DNA of 64,000 nt from Zavarzinella sp. (GTDB lineage Bacteria > Planctomycetota > Planctomycetia > Gemmatales > Gemmataceae): contig JAWKTI010000007.1 of the NCBI GenBank assembly GCA_041399155.1, positions 186,001-250,000 of the forward strand. The letters run 5' to 3'. Position numbers and translations under genes: made by a program. The first letter of the stretch is position 1. Every line of letters begins with the position of its first letter. Shown here piece by piece: positions 46,267 to 55,701 of the stretch. The notes below the pieces were generated by a model. That model searched no databases, had not been told where the DNA came from, and saw nothing but the letters and a program-made list of their open reading frames with translations.

Positions 46267-46498
46267 TGCTGATGCTCTTTCGTTAGTTTTTTACATAGAG
46301 CATTTGCAGAATCTGGTATTCATCAATTGATGCTGCATGCCACCTCGTTGCACCGTCGCTTAATATATATCCTTTTGGACTGTGCCAACGAACGACTATT
46401 TGGGCAAAAATGGCAAAATGGTGGAAAAAAGCGGACTTTGGCGGATAGTTGATATGTAAAGAATTGCCCCAGGTGGGGAGGAGGCGGACTTTACGCAA

Positions 46499-48628
46499 TC
46501 ACTCTTCTACCATGCGAAAGACAGCCAGAGAACGCCCTGCCAGATCAAACACCGTGCCACTGGCAAAGGATTGTTCCTTTTCAAATTGTTCCGAAGTATC
46601 CAGCATCAGCTGCCAGGCAATTTTTCTGGCCCGCATCGGCAGTTTGAATGGCAGTGCTTCATGATGGGCATTAAAAAGCATTAGTAATGTATCGCCATGG
46701 ATTGTTTCGCCTTTTTCATCCACCTCGGGGATCGTGTCGCCGGCGTAGAGAACCCCCAGACAGCGCACAAACCCAGCATTCCACGCATCATCGGACATCT
46801 CATCACCGGACGGCTCGTACCAGGTGACGTCTTTGATACTCGCACCACGTATCTTGCGGCCTTGAAAGAACTTACGGCGTTGTAGAACGGGCTGGCTGTT
46901 CCAGAACGCAATGGTATCGCGAACGAAATCGTAGAACCGCAGTTGCTCGTCAGTCCATTCCCAGCTCAGCCAGGTCAGTTCATTATCCTGACAGTAGGTA
47001 TTGTTGTTCCCACGCTGGGTGTGGCCGTATTCATCGCCTGCCAGCACCATTGGCACGCCTTGCGACAGCAGCAGGGTGGCCATCAGGTTCCGCTGTTGCT
47101 GGGCACGCAGGGCCAGAATTTCCGGATCATCGGTCTCGCCTTCCGCCCCACAGTTCCAGCTTTCGTTATCGTTGGCACCATCCTGGTTATTTTCGCCGTT
47201 CGCTTCGTTGTGCTTGTCGTTATAGCTGACAAGATCCCGCAGGGTAAAGCCGTCGTGGCAGGTGATAAAGTTGATACTGGCATACGGGCTGCGACCACTT
47301 TGCTCGTACAGGTCGCTGCTGCCACAGACTCGGGTGGCAAACTCGGCAGTGGTGCCACCATCGCCTTTCCAGAATTTGCGGATACAGTCGCGGTATTTGC
47401 CATTCCATTCCGTCCAGCCGACGGGAAAATTGCCCACCTGGTAGCCACCTTCGCCCAAATCCCACGGTTCCGCAATGAGCTTGACCTGCGACAGTACCGG
47501 ATCCTGGTGGATAATGTCGAAAAAGGCCCCCAGCCGATCTACTTCGTGCAGCTCCCGTGCCAGGGTACTGGCCAGATCGAATCGGAAACCATCAACGTGC
47601 ATTTCCAGCACCCAGTACCGCAGGCTGTCCATGATCAGTTGCAGCACGCGGGGGTGCTGCATGTTCAGGGTGTTGCCACAGCCGGTGTAGTCCATGTAGT
47701 AGCGTTTATTGTCGCCCACCAGGCGGTAATAGGCTGAATTATCGATCCCACGGAACGACAGGGTGGGGCCCAGGTGGTTCCCTTCGGCGGTGTGGTTGTA
47801 CACTACGTCCAGAATTACTTCAATATTGGCGGCGTGCAGCCCACGCACCATCATTTTGAATTCGTTGACCGACTCCAGCGGATTCCAGGAGTGGGTGGAA
47901 TATTCAATTTCCGGTGCAAAGAACGATAAAGTATTGTAGCCCCAGTAGTTACTGAGCCCTTTTTCCACCAGATGGCGATCGTCGATGTGCTGGTGTACCG
48001 GCAGCACTTCGACCGTGGTAATGCCCAGTTCCTTCAGGTGGCGAATGGCAGGCTCAGAACACATCGCCAGATAGGTGCCGCGGATATTTTCCGGAATTTC
48101 CGGATGGAGTTTACTGAACCCTTTCACGTGGGTTTCGTAAATGATCGTTTTGTGCCACGGGATTTTGGGCTTCCGGTCGCTGCCCCACGTGAAGGCTTCA
48201 TCAATTACCGCACCCAGTGGGGCGTAGGCTGCGTTATCGCGGGTATCGAAAGATAAATCTTCCTGTGGATCACCGATGGTGTAGCTGAACATTTCGTCGC
48301 ACCACCGCACCGATCGGCCGATCGCCTTGGCATAGGGATCCAGCACAATTTTATGGTGGTTAAACCGCATTCCCTGCTGGGGATCGTGCGGACCGTGAAT
48401 CCGGTAGCCATAAAGCTGGCCTGGGCGGATATCGGGAAAATAACCGTGCCACACCTGATCGGTCTGTTCTGGAAGGGTGAAGCGATGCGATTCTTTGCGG
48501 GCAGTAGCACCTTCAAACAGACACAACTCCACTTTGGTTGCGTGTTCCGAAAAAAGTGCGAAGTTGACACCAATTCCATCCCACGTCGCCCCCAATGGGT
48601 ATGGACTACCAGGCCAGATGCGGTTCAA
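46499..48628 (-). CDS. glgX: Glycogen debranching enzyme GlgX
   Basis: The protein has 709 residues. An N-terminal CBM48 domain (WPGSPYPLGATWDGIGVNFA) precedes a GH13 amylase barrel with GGT-like VYNHTAEGNHLGPTLSFRG, nucleophile Asp in HVDGFRFDLAS, acid Glu in LIAEPWD, and CHDGFTL. It removes alpha-1,6 branches from phosphorylase-limited glycogen. The start is TTG 48628 with GAGGGG at good spacing; no ATG fits the conserved N-terminus. Other glg genes are not in the window. Confidence 0.94.
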   Translation of the reverse strand: MNRIWPGSPYPLGATWDGIGVNFALFSEHATKVELCLFEGATARKESHRFTLPEQTDQVWHGYFPDIRPGQLYGYRIHGPHDPQQGMRFNHHKIVLDPYAKAIGRSVRWCDEMFSYTIGDPQEDLSFDTRDNAAYAPLGAVIDEAFTWGSDRKPKIPWHKTIIYETHVKGFSKLHPEIPENIRGTYLAMCSEPAIRHLKELGITTVEVLPVHQHIDDRHLVEKGLSNYWGYNTLSFFAPEIEYSTHSWNPLESVNEFKMMVRGLHAANIEVILDVVYNHTAEGNHLGPTLSFRGIDNSAYYRLVGDNKRYYMDYTGCGNTLNMQHPRVLQLIMDSLRYWVLEMHVDGFRFDLASTLARELHEVDRLGAFFDIIHQDPVLSQVKLIAEPWDLGEGGYQVGNFPVGWTEWNGKYRDCIRKFWKGDGGTTAEFATRVCGSSDLYEQSGRSPYASINFITCHDGFTLRDLVSYNDKHNEANGENNQDGANDNESWNCGAEGETDDPEILALRAQQQRNLMATLLLSQGVPMVLAGDEYGHTQRGNNNTYCQDNELTWLSWEWTDEQLRFYDFVRDTIAFWNSQPVLQRRKFFQGRKIRGASIKDVTWYEPSGDEMSDDAWNAGFVRCLGVLYAGDTIPEVDEKGETIHGDTLLMLFNAHHEALPFKLPMRARKIAWQLMLDTSEQFEKEQSFASGTVFDLAGRSLAVFRMVEE

Positions 48629-48817
48629 CGATATCCCCTCTGTTCAAAACTGCATTGCTTGAAACAGATTGCAACAACCTGTCCGCTCTCAACCAAGAAT
48701 TTGTGAAGAGGATGGCAGACTGCCACGATACGATCTGGTTCAAGAGATATGATTAGTATAAGAAAAGAGCAGTTTTTTCCAAGTTTGCAGCAGGAAAGCG
48801 TACTTGTATCAGTCAAA

Positions 48818-51800
48818 TTACCACGGCGGCAGGGGGCCTTTGGCTTCCGCAGGATACAAGCGGTAACTGTTTTTCTTTTCATCCCATACCTGCCAGCCGA
48901 GCATGCGCCAGGCTTCCGGTGTTGCGTGCAGAATTTTGTTGTTCGGGAAATCCACCAATGCCACTTCATCACCATTCATCACCCAGGTGCGTAACAGCTG
49001 GCCAGTGTTCGCATCCCACTCCCGCATGGTTGAATCATCACTCCCAGAGACGATCCACGTGCCATCCGCAGACCAACTCACACTCCTGACAGATCCCGAA
49101 TGGCCCGCAAGGCTCTGCATGCATTTGCCACTCTCCGCATCCCAGACCTTCAGCGTCTGGTCAGCACTCCCAGAGACGATCCACGTGCCATCCGCAGACC
49201 AACTCACACTCCTGACAGATCCCGAATGGCCCGCAAGGCTCTGCATGCATTTGCCATTCGAAGCATCCCAGATCTTCACCGTCTTGTCATCACCACCAGA
49301 AACGATCCGCGTGCCATCTGCTGACCAGGCCACACACCTGACAGATCCTGTATGGTCCGCAAGAGTTTGCATACATTTGCCATTCGAAGCATCCCAGATC
49401 TTCACCGTCTTGTCATCACTTCCCGAGACGATCTGCTTGCCATCTGCCGACCAGGCCACGCTCCAGACATATCCCGAATGGCCTGCAAGAGTTTGCAGGC
49501 GTTTGCCATTCGAAGCATCCCAGATCTTCACCGTCTTGTCATCACTTCCCGATACAATCAGCGTTCCATCAGCTGACCAGCTTACACTCCTGACAGAGCC
49601 CGTATGGCCCTCAAAGGAACGCATGCACCTGCCACTGGCTGCATCCCAGATCTTTAGCGATTTGTCAACACTACCGGAGACAATCCTAGTGCCATCTGCG
49701 GACCAACTCACGCTCCTGACAGAGCCCGTATGGCCCGTAAGGCTCCGAAGGCATTTGCCACTCTCCGCATCCCAGATCTTCAGTGAATTGCCCCGACTAC
49801 CCGATGCGATCATAGTGCCATCTGTCGACAAGGCCACGCTCCTTAAATAATCAGAGTGGCATGTAAGGGTGAGAAGACATTTGCCACTCTCCGCATCCCA
49901 GATCTTCAGTAACTCATCATCACTTCCGGAGACGATCTGCTTGCCATCTGCCGACCATGCCACGCTCCAGACATATCCCGAATGGCCCGCAAGGCTCCGA
50001 AGGCATTTGCCACTCTCCGCATCCCAGATCTTCAGTAACTCATCATCACTTCCGGAGACGATTCTAGTGCCGTCTGCTGACCAGGCCACGCACCTGACAT
50101 AATCAGAATGGCCCGCAAGGCTCTGCAGGCATTTGCCACTCTCCGCATCCCAGATCTTCACCGTCTTGTCCCAGCTACCGGAGGCAATCCGCGTTCCATC
50201 TATCGACCAAGCCACGCACCAGACAACTTCCGAATGGCCCGCAAGAGACTGCAGGTGTTTGCCACTCTCCGCATCCCAGATCTTCAGGGTCTGATCAGAA
50301 CTTCCGGAGACGATCCTAGTACTATCTATCGACCAGGCCACACTCCAGACAGATGCCGAATGGCCCTGTTTCAAGACAACGAAAGCTGGTTCGTTAATCA
50401 ACCGTTCACATACAAGCTGTGCCCAATTTGCTGGTCGAATAGAGCCGGAAAAATTGCAACGAATCAGGTCCGCATCGTGCCAGTTCGATGTGCGCCCATG
50501 AATGCCTTTTGCATCACAATCCCGCCAGGTACTGCCACAGAAATTTGCTTTTTCCCAATTTGAATAGTCCAGAGATACATTGTCGAATTCCACTATCCGG
50601 AGTGAAGCACCATTTGCATCTGCTTTGGCCAGCAAAACATTGTGTAGCACCGCATGATTCAGGCAACTATTAACCAGCGATGCCCCTCTCAAATCAAGGG
50701 GGGTATTCGATTTGCTGCCTATCTGCCACCCCTCTAAATCCAGTCCCTGAAGTTGTGCGGAAGATGGTGTTGGCTCCAGCCAGTTCTTTTCGTGAGCAAT
50801 CAGCCACATTTTGAACGCTGCCCGACGGGCTTTTGCTGATGCCGTAGGGTCTTCCAGCAGTTTTGACCAGTTCTCAACTGCTTTGTTTGTATCCACGTCG
50901 TTGTGATCCATTAACATCTGTGCAGCAAAATCAAGAGTTTCGTCCGAAGGTAACTGTAAATCCCATGAGGAAAAGCGACCATCTTCCAAGGCACGAACAA
51001 GGTACAGTGCCAGAAAATATTCATAAAGTGATGTGTGCGCAAAACGAAAGCCCTCTTCTTCACTGTCGGGCCGCAAACAAAAGGTGGCAGCACGAAAATC
51101 CTGGTTCAATACTTCGGCAGGAACTTCGTTGTAACGTTCGCGAATTTCCGGATGTTGATTTAGAAAATGATCCAGCCATTTGGATACTTTACGCCAGGGA
51201 ATTAACTTCTGGTTGATACTGCAAAGATGTGCAGAAAGTTCTTCCATCATCTGCAGTTTGTGTTCTGGTGTAAATTGATGCTTTAAATCATCACGGCGTA
51301 GCCACTTTTCCACGAATATCCCATATAGTGTTACCCCGAACACCCGATGGCCAGTCATTTTCATCTGTTCCAGGCGTTCCAACTCTGGAGCAATGAGAGA
51401 CAACAAATATGGTCGCGTGGAAAGATCCGTCAGATTATGTACAGATTTGATTACAGCGATGGCATCATCAACGCGTTCTTCCCCCAGCATTCCCTTTAAA
51501 TACTCGCGAACCTGCTTTTGATTGAACGGTAAAATGATGCACGCCTGGTAATCTTTTTCGCGTATGCCTTCACGGCTTTCACCGGTGAACGCAGAGCTGA
51601 GGGCGGTGATCGTTGGGAAATAGTGCGAACGGCACGAGATGATCATTTTGCCGGGCCGCTTTCCTGGTGTTGGCTTGTGAGTACGCGGTGGCAGAATACT
51701 CCATAGCTGCCGGATAAAGCCATCGCGGCGATTTTGCGGCAATGGAATGATGCGTTCGTCCAGGCCATCAAAAATCACTAATGCCCCCCTTTCCTGAACA

Positions 51801-53215
51801 GCCTGTATGATCATCTGTGGCGTTATTGCGCGACTGCCTGTCCCTTTCCAGTGTCGGTTAATGACGATCTGCAAGATTTCCTCCAAGCCAGGATCGCCTT
51901 TGAAATAGTAATCTTTGAGATCGATGAAAATTACTGCGGGCACGGTAGTATCTTTCTGTCGGCGCTGATCCAGTACACGAGCAAGCAGCATCAACGTCGT
52001 TGTTTTGCCAATGCCCACTTCACCTAATACCGCACAAAATGGTGCAAGATCTTCGGACAATGCCCAGTCTGCCAGAAAATCAACTGCTTTTGTGCGGTTC
52101 TGGGGCTGGAGTGTAGCATTCTCTTTTTCCATCTGTGAAAAATCTGTAGGGGCTGCATCGGGTGGTACAATTTGTTCTGGCAACCGCTTGCGGATGTTGC
52201 AGCCGAACTCTATGACGATATCTTCTTCAGGTAATTTTGCTTGGCAGCGAATCCGTTGTCCCTTTTTTACGGTAGTTACTGCTAAAGAAGATTGTTGATT
52301 TAGTGTTATCTTAATCTTTCCTTCAATTTCAGAAGCTAACTTCCCAACAAATTCTTCCGCTATTTCACCACGACATTCGCTATAAAATCTTGGTCGTTGA
52401 CCTGTTCGCGTTAAACGAAATATCTGCTTTACATCCAACCCTTTCATGTTAATGCGTGCAAAGTCCAATACTCTTAAACCAACGGGGATTACTGGTTTTG
52501 TGCCAGTAATGAAAGGAGGCAACTCTTTTTCTGTGATATACTGACTTACCAGAAAATCACGTGAAACAAACAGCAAACCAAAGTGGCATTCTGCCAGCGC
52601 TTTCTGAATTTCAAAATCCCAGTTGGCACCGACTTCGATATTGCGATCGATCCAAAATTCAAAACGATAACTTTTAGATAGCTTCAGTTCTTTTTCCAGG
52701 GATGTGCGTAGTTTGGTAACCAGTTTATCATCATGGTGGGCGTAAGAGAAGAAAAACCGAATCAATGGTAACTCCATTTCCGGGTTTTCCTGTTCTGTAC
52801 TTGTCCGAATCACTGCGGTAGGCTGCACCAATGCATCGTATCTTTCAATTGTGCTGACAGCTTCCCGGGTGTATTGTGCCAGACTAGCCTCATCCGGTGA
52901 TGGCCCTTCGATCCAGGTTTCGCGGCTGGAGGGATCGGATTTCAGTGAATCGACGCACAGCCGGAGATCCAGTTCGGCTTCTTTCGCACCGTCATTAATG
53001 CGATTCGCAAAGGTTTGATACGCCTGCAGTGCGGCAGCCCGCTCTTTACCCGGTGCGACAATTTCCAAAGCATCTGCCAGTACAGCCCGCCCGGTCTGAA
53101 ATATTGTCAACAACGCGGTTAATCGCTCCCGCAGTGTTTTGCCGAGATGATCGAGCCATATATCCTGGTACTGTTCCAGTTGGGAAGTGGTTAATTCGAC
53201 GTGATCGTTTGGCAT
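48818..53215 (-). CDS. TIR-NACHT-pentapeptide-WD40 NLR-like (STAND) protein, likely immune effector
   Basis: The protein has 1465 residues. Domain order: helical N-terminus (1-145); TIR-like domain (about 152-270: FFFSYAHHDD, IDRNIEVGANWD, SRDFLVSQYITEKE with candidate catalytic E229 or E231); NACHT-type ATPase with Walker A GEVGIGKT (398-405) and Walker B FDGLDE (482-487); helical STAND region; pentapeptide-like repeats (about 850-940); then 11 WD40 repeats of 42 residues to the C-terminus. TIR domains degrade NAD+ or make signalling nucleotides; NACHT switches oligomerise after WD40 sensing. Similar architectures act in antiphage defence. No partner genes are adjacent. Start ATG 53215 has GTGGGA upstream. 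Confidence 0.88.
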   Translation of the reverse strand: MPNDHVELTTSQLEQYQDIWLDHLGKTLRERLTALLTIFQTGRAVLADALEIVAPGKERAAALQAYQTFANRINDGAKEAELDLRLCVDSLKSDPSSRETWIEGPSPDEASLAQYTREAVSTIERYDALVQPTAVIRTSTEQENPEMELPLIRFFFSYAHHDDKLVTKLRTSLEKELKLSKSYRFEFWIDRNIEVGANWDFEIQKALAECHFGLLFVSRDFLVSQYITEKELPPFITGTKPVIPVGLRVLDFARINMKGLDVKQIFRLTRTGQRPRFYSECRGEIAEEFVGKLASEIEGKIKITLNQQSSLAVTTVKKGQRIRCQAKLPEEDIVIEFGCNIRKRLPEQIVPPDAAPTDFSQMEKENATLQPQNRTKAVDFLADWALSEDLAPFCAVLGEVGIGKTTTLMLLARVLDQRRQKDTTVPAVIFIDLKDYYFKGDPGLEEILQIVINRHWKGTGSRAITPQMIIQAVQERGALVIFDGLDERIIPLPQNRRDGFIRQLWSILPPRTHKPTPGKRPGKMIISCRSHYFPTITALSSAFTGESREGIREKDYQACIILPFNQKQVREYLKGMLGEERVDDAIAVIKSVHNLTDLSTRPYLLSLIAPELERLEQMKMTGHRVFGVTLYGIFVEKWLRRDDLKHQFTPEHKLQMMEELSAHLCSINQKLIPWRKVSKWLDHFLNQHPEIRERYNEVPAEVLNQDFRAATFCLRPDSEEEGFRFAHTSLYEYFLALYLVRALEDGRFSSWDLQLPSDETLDFAAQMLMDHNDVDTNKAVENWSKLLEDPTASAKARRAAFKMWLIAHEKNWLEPTPSSAQLQGLDLEGWQIGSKSNTPLDLRGASLVNSCLNHAVLHNVLLAKADANGASLRIVEFDNVSLDYSNWEKANFCGSTWRDCDAKGIHGRTSNWHDADLIRCNFSGSIRPANWAQLVCERLINEPAFVVLKQGHSASVWSVAWSIDSTRIVSGSSDQTLKIWDAESGKHLQSLAGHSEVVWCVAWSIDGTRIASGSWDKTVKIWDAESGKCLQSLAGHSDYVRCVAWSADGTRIVSGSDDELLKIWDAESGKCLRSLAGHSGYVWSVAWSADGKQIVSGSDDELLKIWDAESGKCLLTLTCHSDYLRSVALSTDGTMIASGSRGNSLKIWDAESGKCLRSLTGHTGSVRSVSWSADGTRIVSGSVDKSLKIWDAASGRCMRSFEGHTGSVRSVSWSADGTLIVSGSDDKTVKIWDASNGKRLQTLAGHSGYVWSVAWSADGKQIVSGSDDKTVKIWDASNGKCMQTLADHTGSVRCVAWSADGTRIVSGGDDKTVKIWDASNGKCMQSLAGHSGSVRSVSWSADGTWIVSGSADQTLKVWDAESGKCMQSLAGHSGSVRSVSWSADGTWIVSGSDDSTMREWDANTGQLLRTWVMNGDEVALVDFPNNKILHATPEAWRMLGWQVWDEKKNSYRLYPAEAKGPLPPW
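49000..50380 (-). repeat. 126-bp tandem repeats encoding 11 WD40 blades
   Basis: Eleven units of 42 codons are near-identical at DNA level. The segments 49039-49130 and 49165-49256 are identical over 92 bases at an offset of exactly 126. Confidence 0.9.
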
Positions 53216-53243
53216 GGAATCCCACTCAGCAAGAAGTTGTTCT

Positions 53244-53267
53244 GTGTAGCTGAAATCAATGCTACAC
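53244..53267. promoter_or_regulatory. Operator-like inverted repeat upstream of the NLR-like gene
   Basis: GTGTAGC-N10-GCTACAC is a perfect 7-bp dyad about 29 bases before the ATG of the TIR-NACHT-WD40 gene. A second palindrome, TGCAATGATTGCA, lies at 53274-53286. Either could be a repressor site, but no regulator is known. Confidence 0.35.
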
Positions 53268-53481
53268 TAATTCTGCAATGATTGCAATGGATAAAAAATA
53301 TTCTTGCAATTAAAACTGAATTTCCTCCTTCAATTCATGGTTTCGACATGTTATTCCGCAGCAATCAACATCAATTCCAAGGTACATCGCTTCCTACGAT
53401 GATTTTTTCCTTTCCTTTTCCCCACCTGGCGTGATACCATAGGGGCAGTTTGTACTTGAACTTTGGGGAAATATTCGATCT

Positions 53482-54903
53482 ATGTTTGAAAAAGGCAACC
53501 TCTCCCGCCGTGGCTTTATGGTGCGGTCCATGGCAGCGATGACTGCCGCTGGTATTCCCGGCTGGTATGCAGAGCAACTGTTGGCAGCACAGAAAACTGC
53601 CAAAACCGCAGAAAAAATTCGCTTCGGCATTGTGGGCATCGGCAGTCCGAAAAGCCGGTCCCTGGGCATCTACGGTGGGATGAAAGGCCTGCGAGATCGC
53701 CTCAACATCACCAGTCTGTGCGATGTGGATGCACGCCACCTGGCACGGGCCACCGACATCCTGAAAAAAGACCAGTTCACCACCAAAGGCTACAAGGATT
53801 TCCGCGAACTGAACCAGTCGAAAGATATCGACGCGGTGCTGGTCGCCACGCCGGACCACTGGCACGCACTGGTGGCCATTGATGCGATGAAAAATGGCAA
53901 AGATGTCTACTGCGAAAAGCCACTGACCCTGACCGTGGCAGAATCGCTGGCGATGATGAAGGTGCAGAAAGAAACTGGTCGCGTGCTGCAGACGGGCAGC
54001 CAGCAACGTTGCGAAATGGGCAACAAGTTCCGTATTGCCACCGAAATTGTCCGCAGTGGGCGGATTGGCAAGATCAAATCGATCGAATGCCGTATCGGCA
54101 GCAACCCTGTCAGCGGGCCAATCGAAGCCGTTGACGCACCCAAAGAACTGGATTGGGATTTCTGGTTGGGACCAACTGAAAAAGTTCCTTACCGTTTAGC
54201 CAAAAATGGTGCCACCAACTGTCATTACGAATTCCGCTGGTGGTACGAGTATTCCGGCGGCAAAATGACCGACTGGGGTGCTCACCACCTGGATATCGCC
54301 CAGTGGTGCCTGAATATGGATGGCAACGGCCCCATGGCAGTGGAGTGCGTCAAAGCCACACCTGCATACGACAAAGGTGATGGTTACAACTGCCACCAGA
54401 ATTTCAGCGTGAAGTACACCTACGGCAATGGCACCACTGTGTTTGCGATGTCCGGTGGGGGGACTGCCGTGAAGGGCCTGGTTGATGCCAACGGCAAAGC
54501 ACCGAAGAACCGCATGGGCAAAGATCTGGGTATGATCTCTGGTGATGAGAACGGCTTAATGATTTTTGGCGAAAATGGCACCATTTTTGTCAGCCGTGGC
54601 CTGTTATTAGCCAGCGATGCCAAGATTCTGTCTGAAAAACTGGCGGAAGATCCCAAATTGTACCCCACCCGACCGACCAATCATATGGCCAACTTCCTGG
54701 ATTGTGTCGATTCACGTGAGGCACCGATCTGTAGTGCAACTGTCGGTGGCGGTTCGGTCATCATCTGTCATATCGGTGCAATTGCACTGCGTTTGAACAA
54801 ATCGCTGAAGTGGGATCCCAAAACCTACAAGTTCATCAACAGCGACGAAGCCAACGCAATGCTGCAACGGCCTTACCGTGGCGAGTGGAAACTCCCTGCA
54901 TAA
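53482..54903 (+). CDS. Tat-exported Gfo/Idh/MocA-family oxidoreductase
   Basis: The protein has 473 residues. A twin-arginine signal (LSRRGFMVRSMAAMTAAG) leads to a Rossmann domain (GIVGIGSPKSRSLGIYGG) and the family EKP motif in DVYCEKPLTL. The catalytic His region appears as GAHHLDIAQW. These periplasmic NAD(P)-type sugar oxidoreductases are strongly expanded in Planctomycetota; the substrate is unknown. It is followed by a gap and then the moa genes, which look unrelated. Confidence 0.9.
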   Translation: MFEKGNLSRRGFMVRSMAAMTAAGIPGWYAEQLLAAQKTAKTAEKIRFGIVGIGSPKSRSLGIYGGMKGLRDRLNITSLCDVDARHLARATDILKKDQFTTKGYKDFRELNQSKDIDAVLVATPDHWHALVAIDAMKNGKDVYCEKPLTLTVAESLAMMKVQKETGRVLQTGSQQRCEMGNKFRIATEIVRSGRIGKIKSIECRIGSNPVSGPIEAVDAPKELDWDFWLGPTEKVPYRLAKNGATNCHYEFRWWYEYSGGKMTDWGAHHLDIAQWCLNMDGNGPMAVECVKATPAYDKGDGYNCHQNFSVKYTYGNGTTVFAMSGGGTAVKGLVDANGKAPKNRMGKDLGMISGDENGLMIFGENGTIFVSRGLLLASDAKILSEKLAEDPKLYPTRPTNHMANFLDCVDSREAPICSATVGGGSVIICHIGAIALRLNKSLKWDPKTYKFINSDEANAMLQRPYRGEWKLPA

Positions 54904-55012
54904 GCCAGTCTTTTTCAGCCCACTTTTCCTTTTAATACCCAGAAAACCGATTCGCACTGCGTACCACCTCTTCTGGCGGTGCGATCGGCCCACTGTTTGC
55001 TAAAATAACTTC

Positions 55013-55276
55013 ATGGAATCTGCCGAAATTGAAGTAAGCCTGTTTGCGGGCGTTGCCGAGGCGTTGGGCACGCGCACCATTCAGGTGGTGCTGCCGGAAC
55101 AGCCCACCGTTGGGGAGTTGCTGAAACTGTTACAAACTCGTTACACAAATCAGGCCCACCTCATCTCCAGGTGCGTCTGCGTGATCAACGATGAACGTTA
55201 TGCAACCAACAGCGACCTGCTGGAATTGACCGATCGGGTGGCGTTAATCCCACCAGTCAGTGGGGGATCTTCATGA
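55013..55276 (+). CDS. moaD: MoaD, small subunit of molybdopterin synthase, with GGSS end
   Basis: The protein has 87 residues with a ubiquitin-like fold (VSLFAGVAEALGTRTIQV, DRVALIPPVSGG). MoaD carries sulfur as a thiocarboxylate on its terminal Gly, but here two Ser codons follow the Gly-Gly (PPVSGGSS). They are created by the ATGA overlap with moaE. The protein may need trimming before use. First gene of moaD-moaE-moaA. Confidence 0.9.
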   Translation: MESAEIEVSLFAGVAEALGTRTIQVVLPEQPTVGELLKLLQTRYTNQAHLISRCVCVINDERYATNSDLLELTDRVALIPPVSGGSS

Positions 55277-55701
55277 TTTTGCTTACCCGCGAGCCGATTT
55301 CCCACCAGCAATTATTAGAAAGCGTTCATACTTCATCTGCGGGTGCCGTGGTCCTTTTTCTGGGTACGGTGCGGCAAATGACCAATGGACGGGCGACCGT
55401 GGCACTCGATTACGAAGCCCACGAACCGTTGGCTGTGAAACAGATGCAACTGGTGGCAGACGAAACTCGCCAGCGCTGGCCCGTACAGGCGATTTCCATT
55501 ATCCATCGCCTTGGTCACCTGGAACTGGGCGAAGCCAGCGTGGGGATTGCGGTCAGTTGCCCGCACCGCAAAGAGGCGTTTGCCGCCTGCGAATATGCCA
55601 TTGATCGGCTGAAAGAAATTGTGCCGATCTGGAAAAAAGAAAACTGGGATGATGGCACCACCGAGTGGGTGCATCCCACAAATGATACAACAGCACCATG
55701 A
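55273..55701 (+). CDS. moaE: MoaE, large subunit of molybdopterin synthase
   Basis: The protein has 142 residues. Family stretches are GAVVLFLGTVRQMTNGR, LDYEAHEPLAVKQM, HRLGHLELGEASVGIAVSCPHR and PIWKKENWDDG, the latter carrying the conserved catalytic Lys pair. It transfers sulfur from MoaD to precursor Z. It overlaps moaD and moaA by four bases on each side (ATGA). Confidence 0.95.
   Translation: MILLTREPISHQQLLESVHTSSAGAVVLFLGTVRQMTNGRATVALDYEAHEPLAVKQMQLVADETRQRWPVQAISIIHRLGHLELGEASVGIAVSCPHRKEAFAACEYAIDRLKEIVPIWKKENWDDGTTEWVHPTNDTTAP

Noticed and set aside
48903..49850. 315-codon plus-strand frame with repeats
   Set aside because: It is the antisense reading of the WD40 tandem repeats; its regularity comes from them.
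52553..52568. Third parS-like 16-mer
   Set aside because: Only the right half matches (12 of 16); the left half is AAAA.
53371..54006. Minus-strand frame opposite the Tat oxidoreductase
   Set aside because: It mirrors a well-supported Gfo/Idh/MocA gene with a clear signal peptide and motif.
54904..55012. Possible molybdenum-cofactor riboswitch before moaD
   Set aside because: The leader is only about 110 bases and I could not see the conserved riboswitch helices, only weak pairing.
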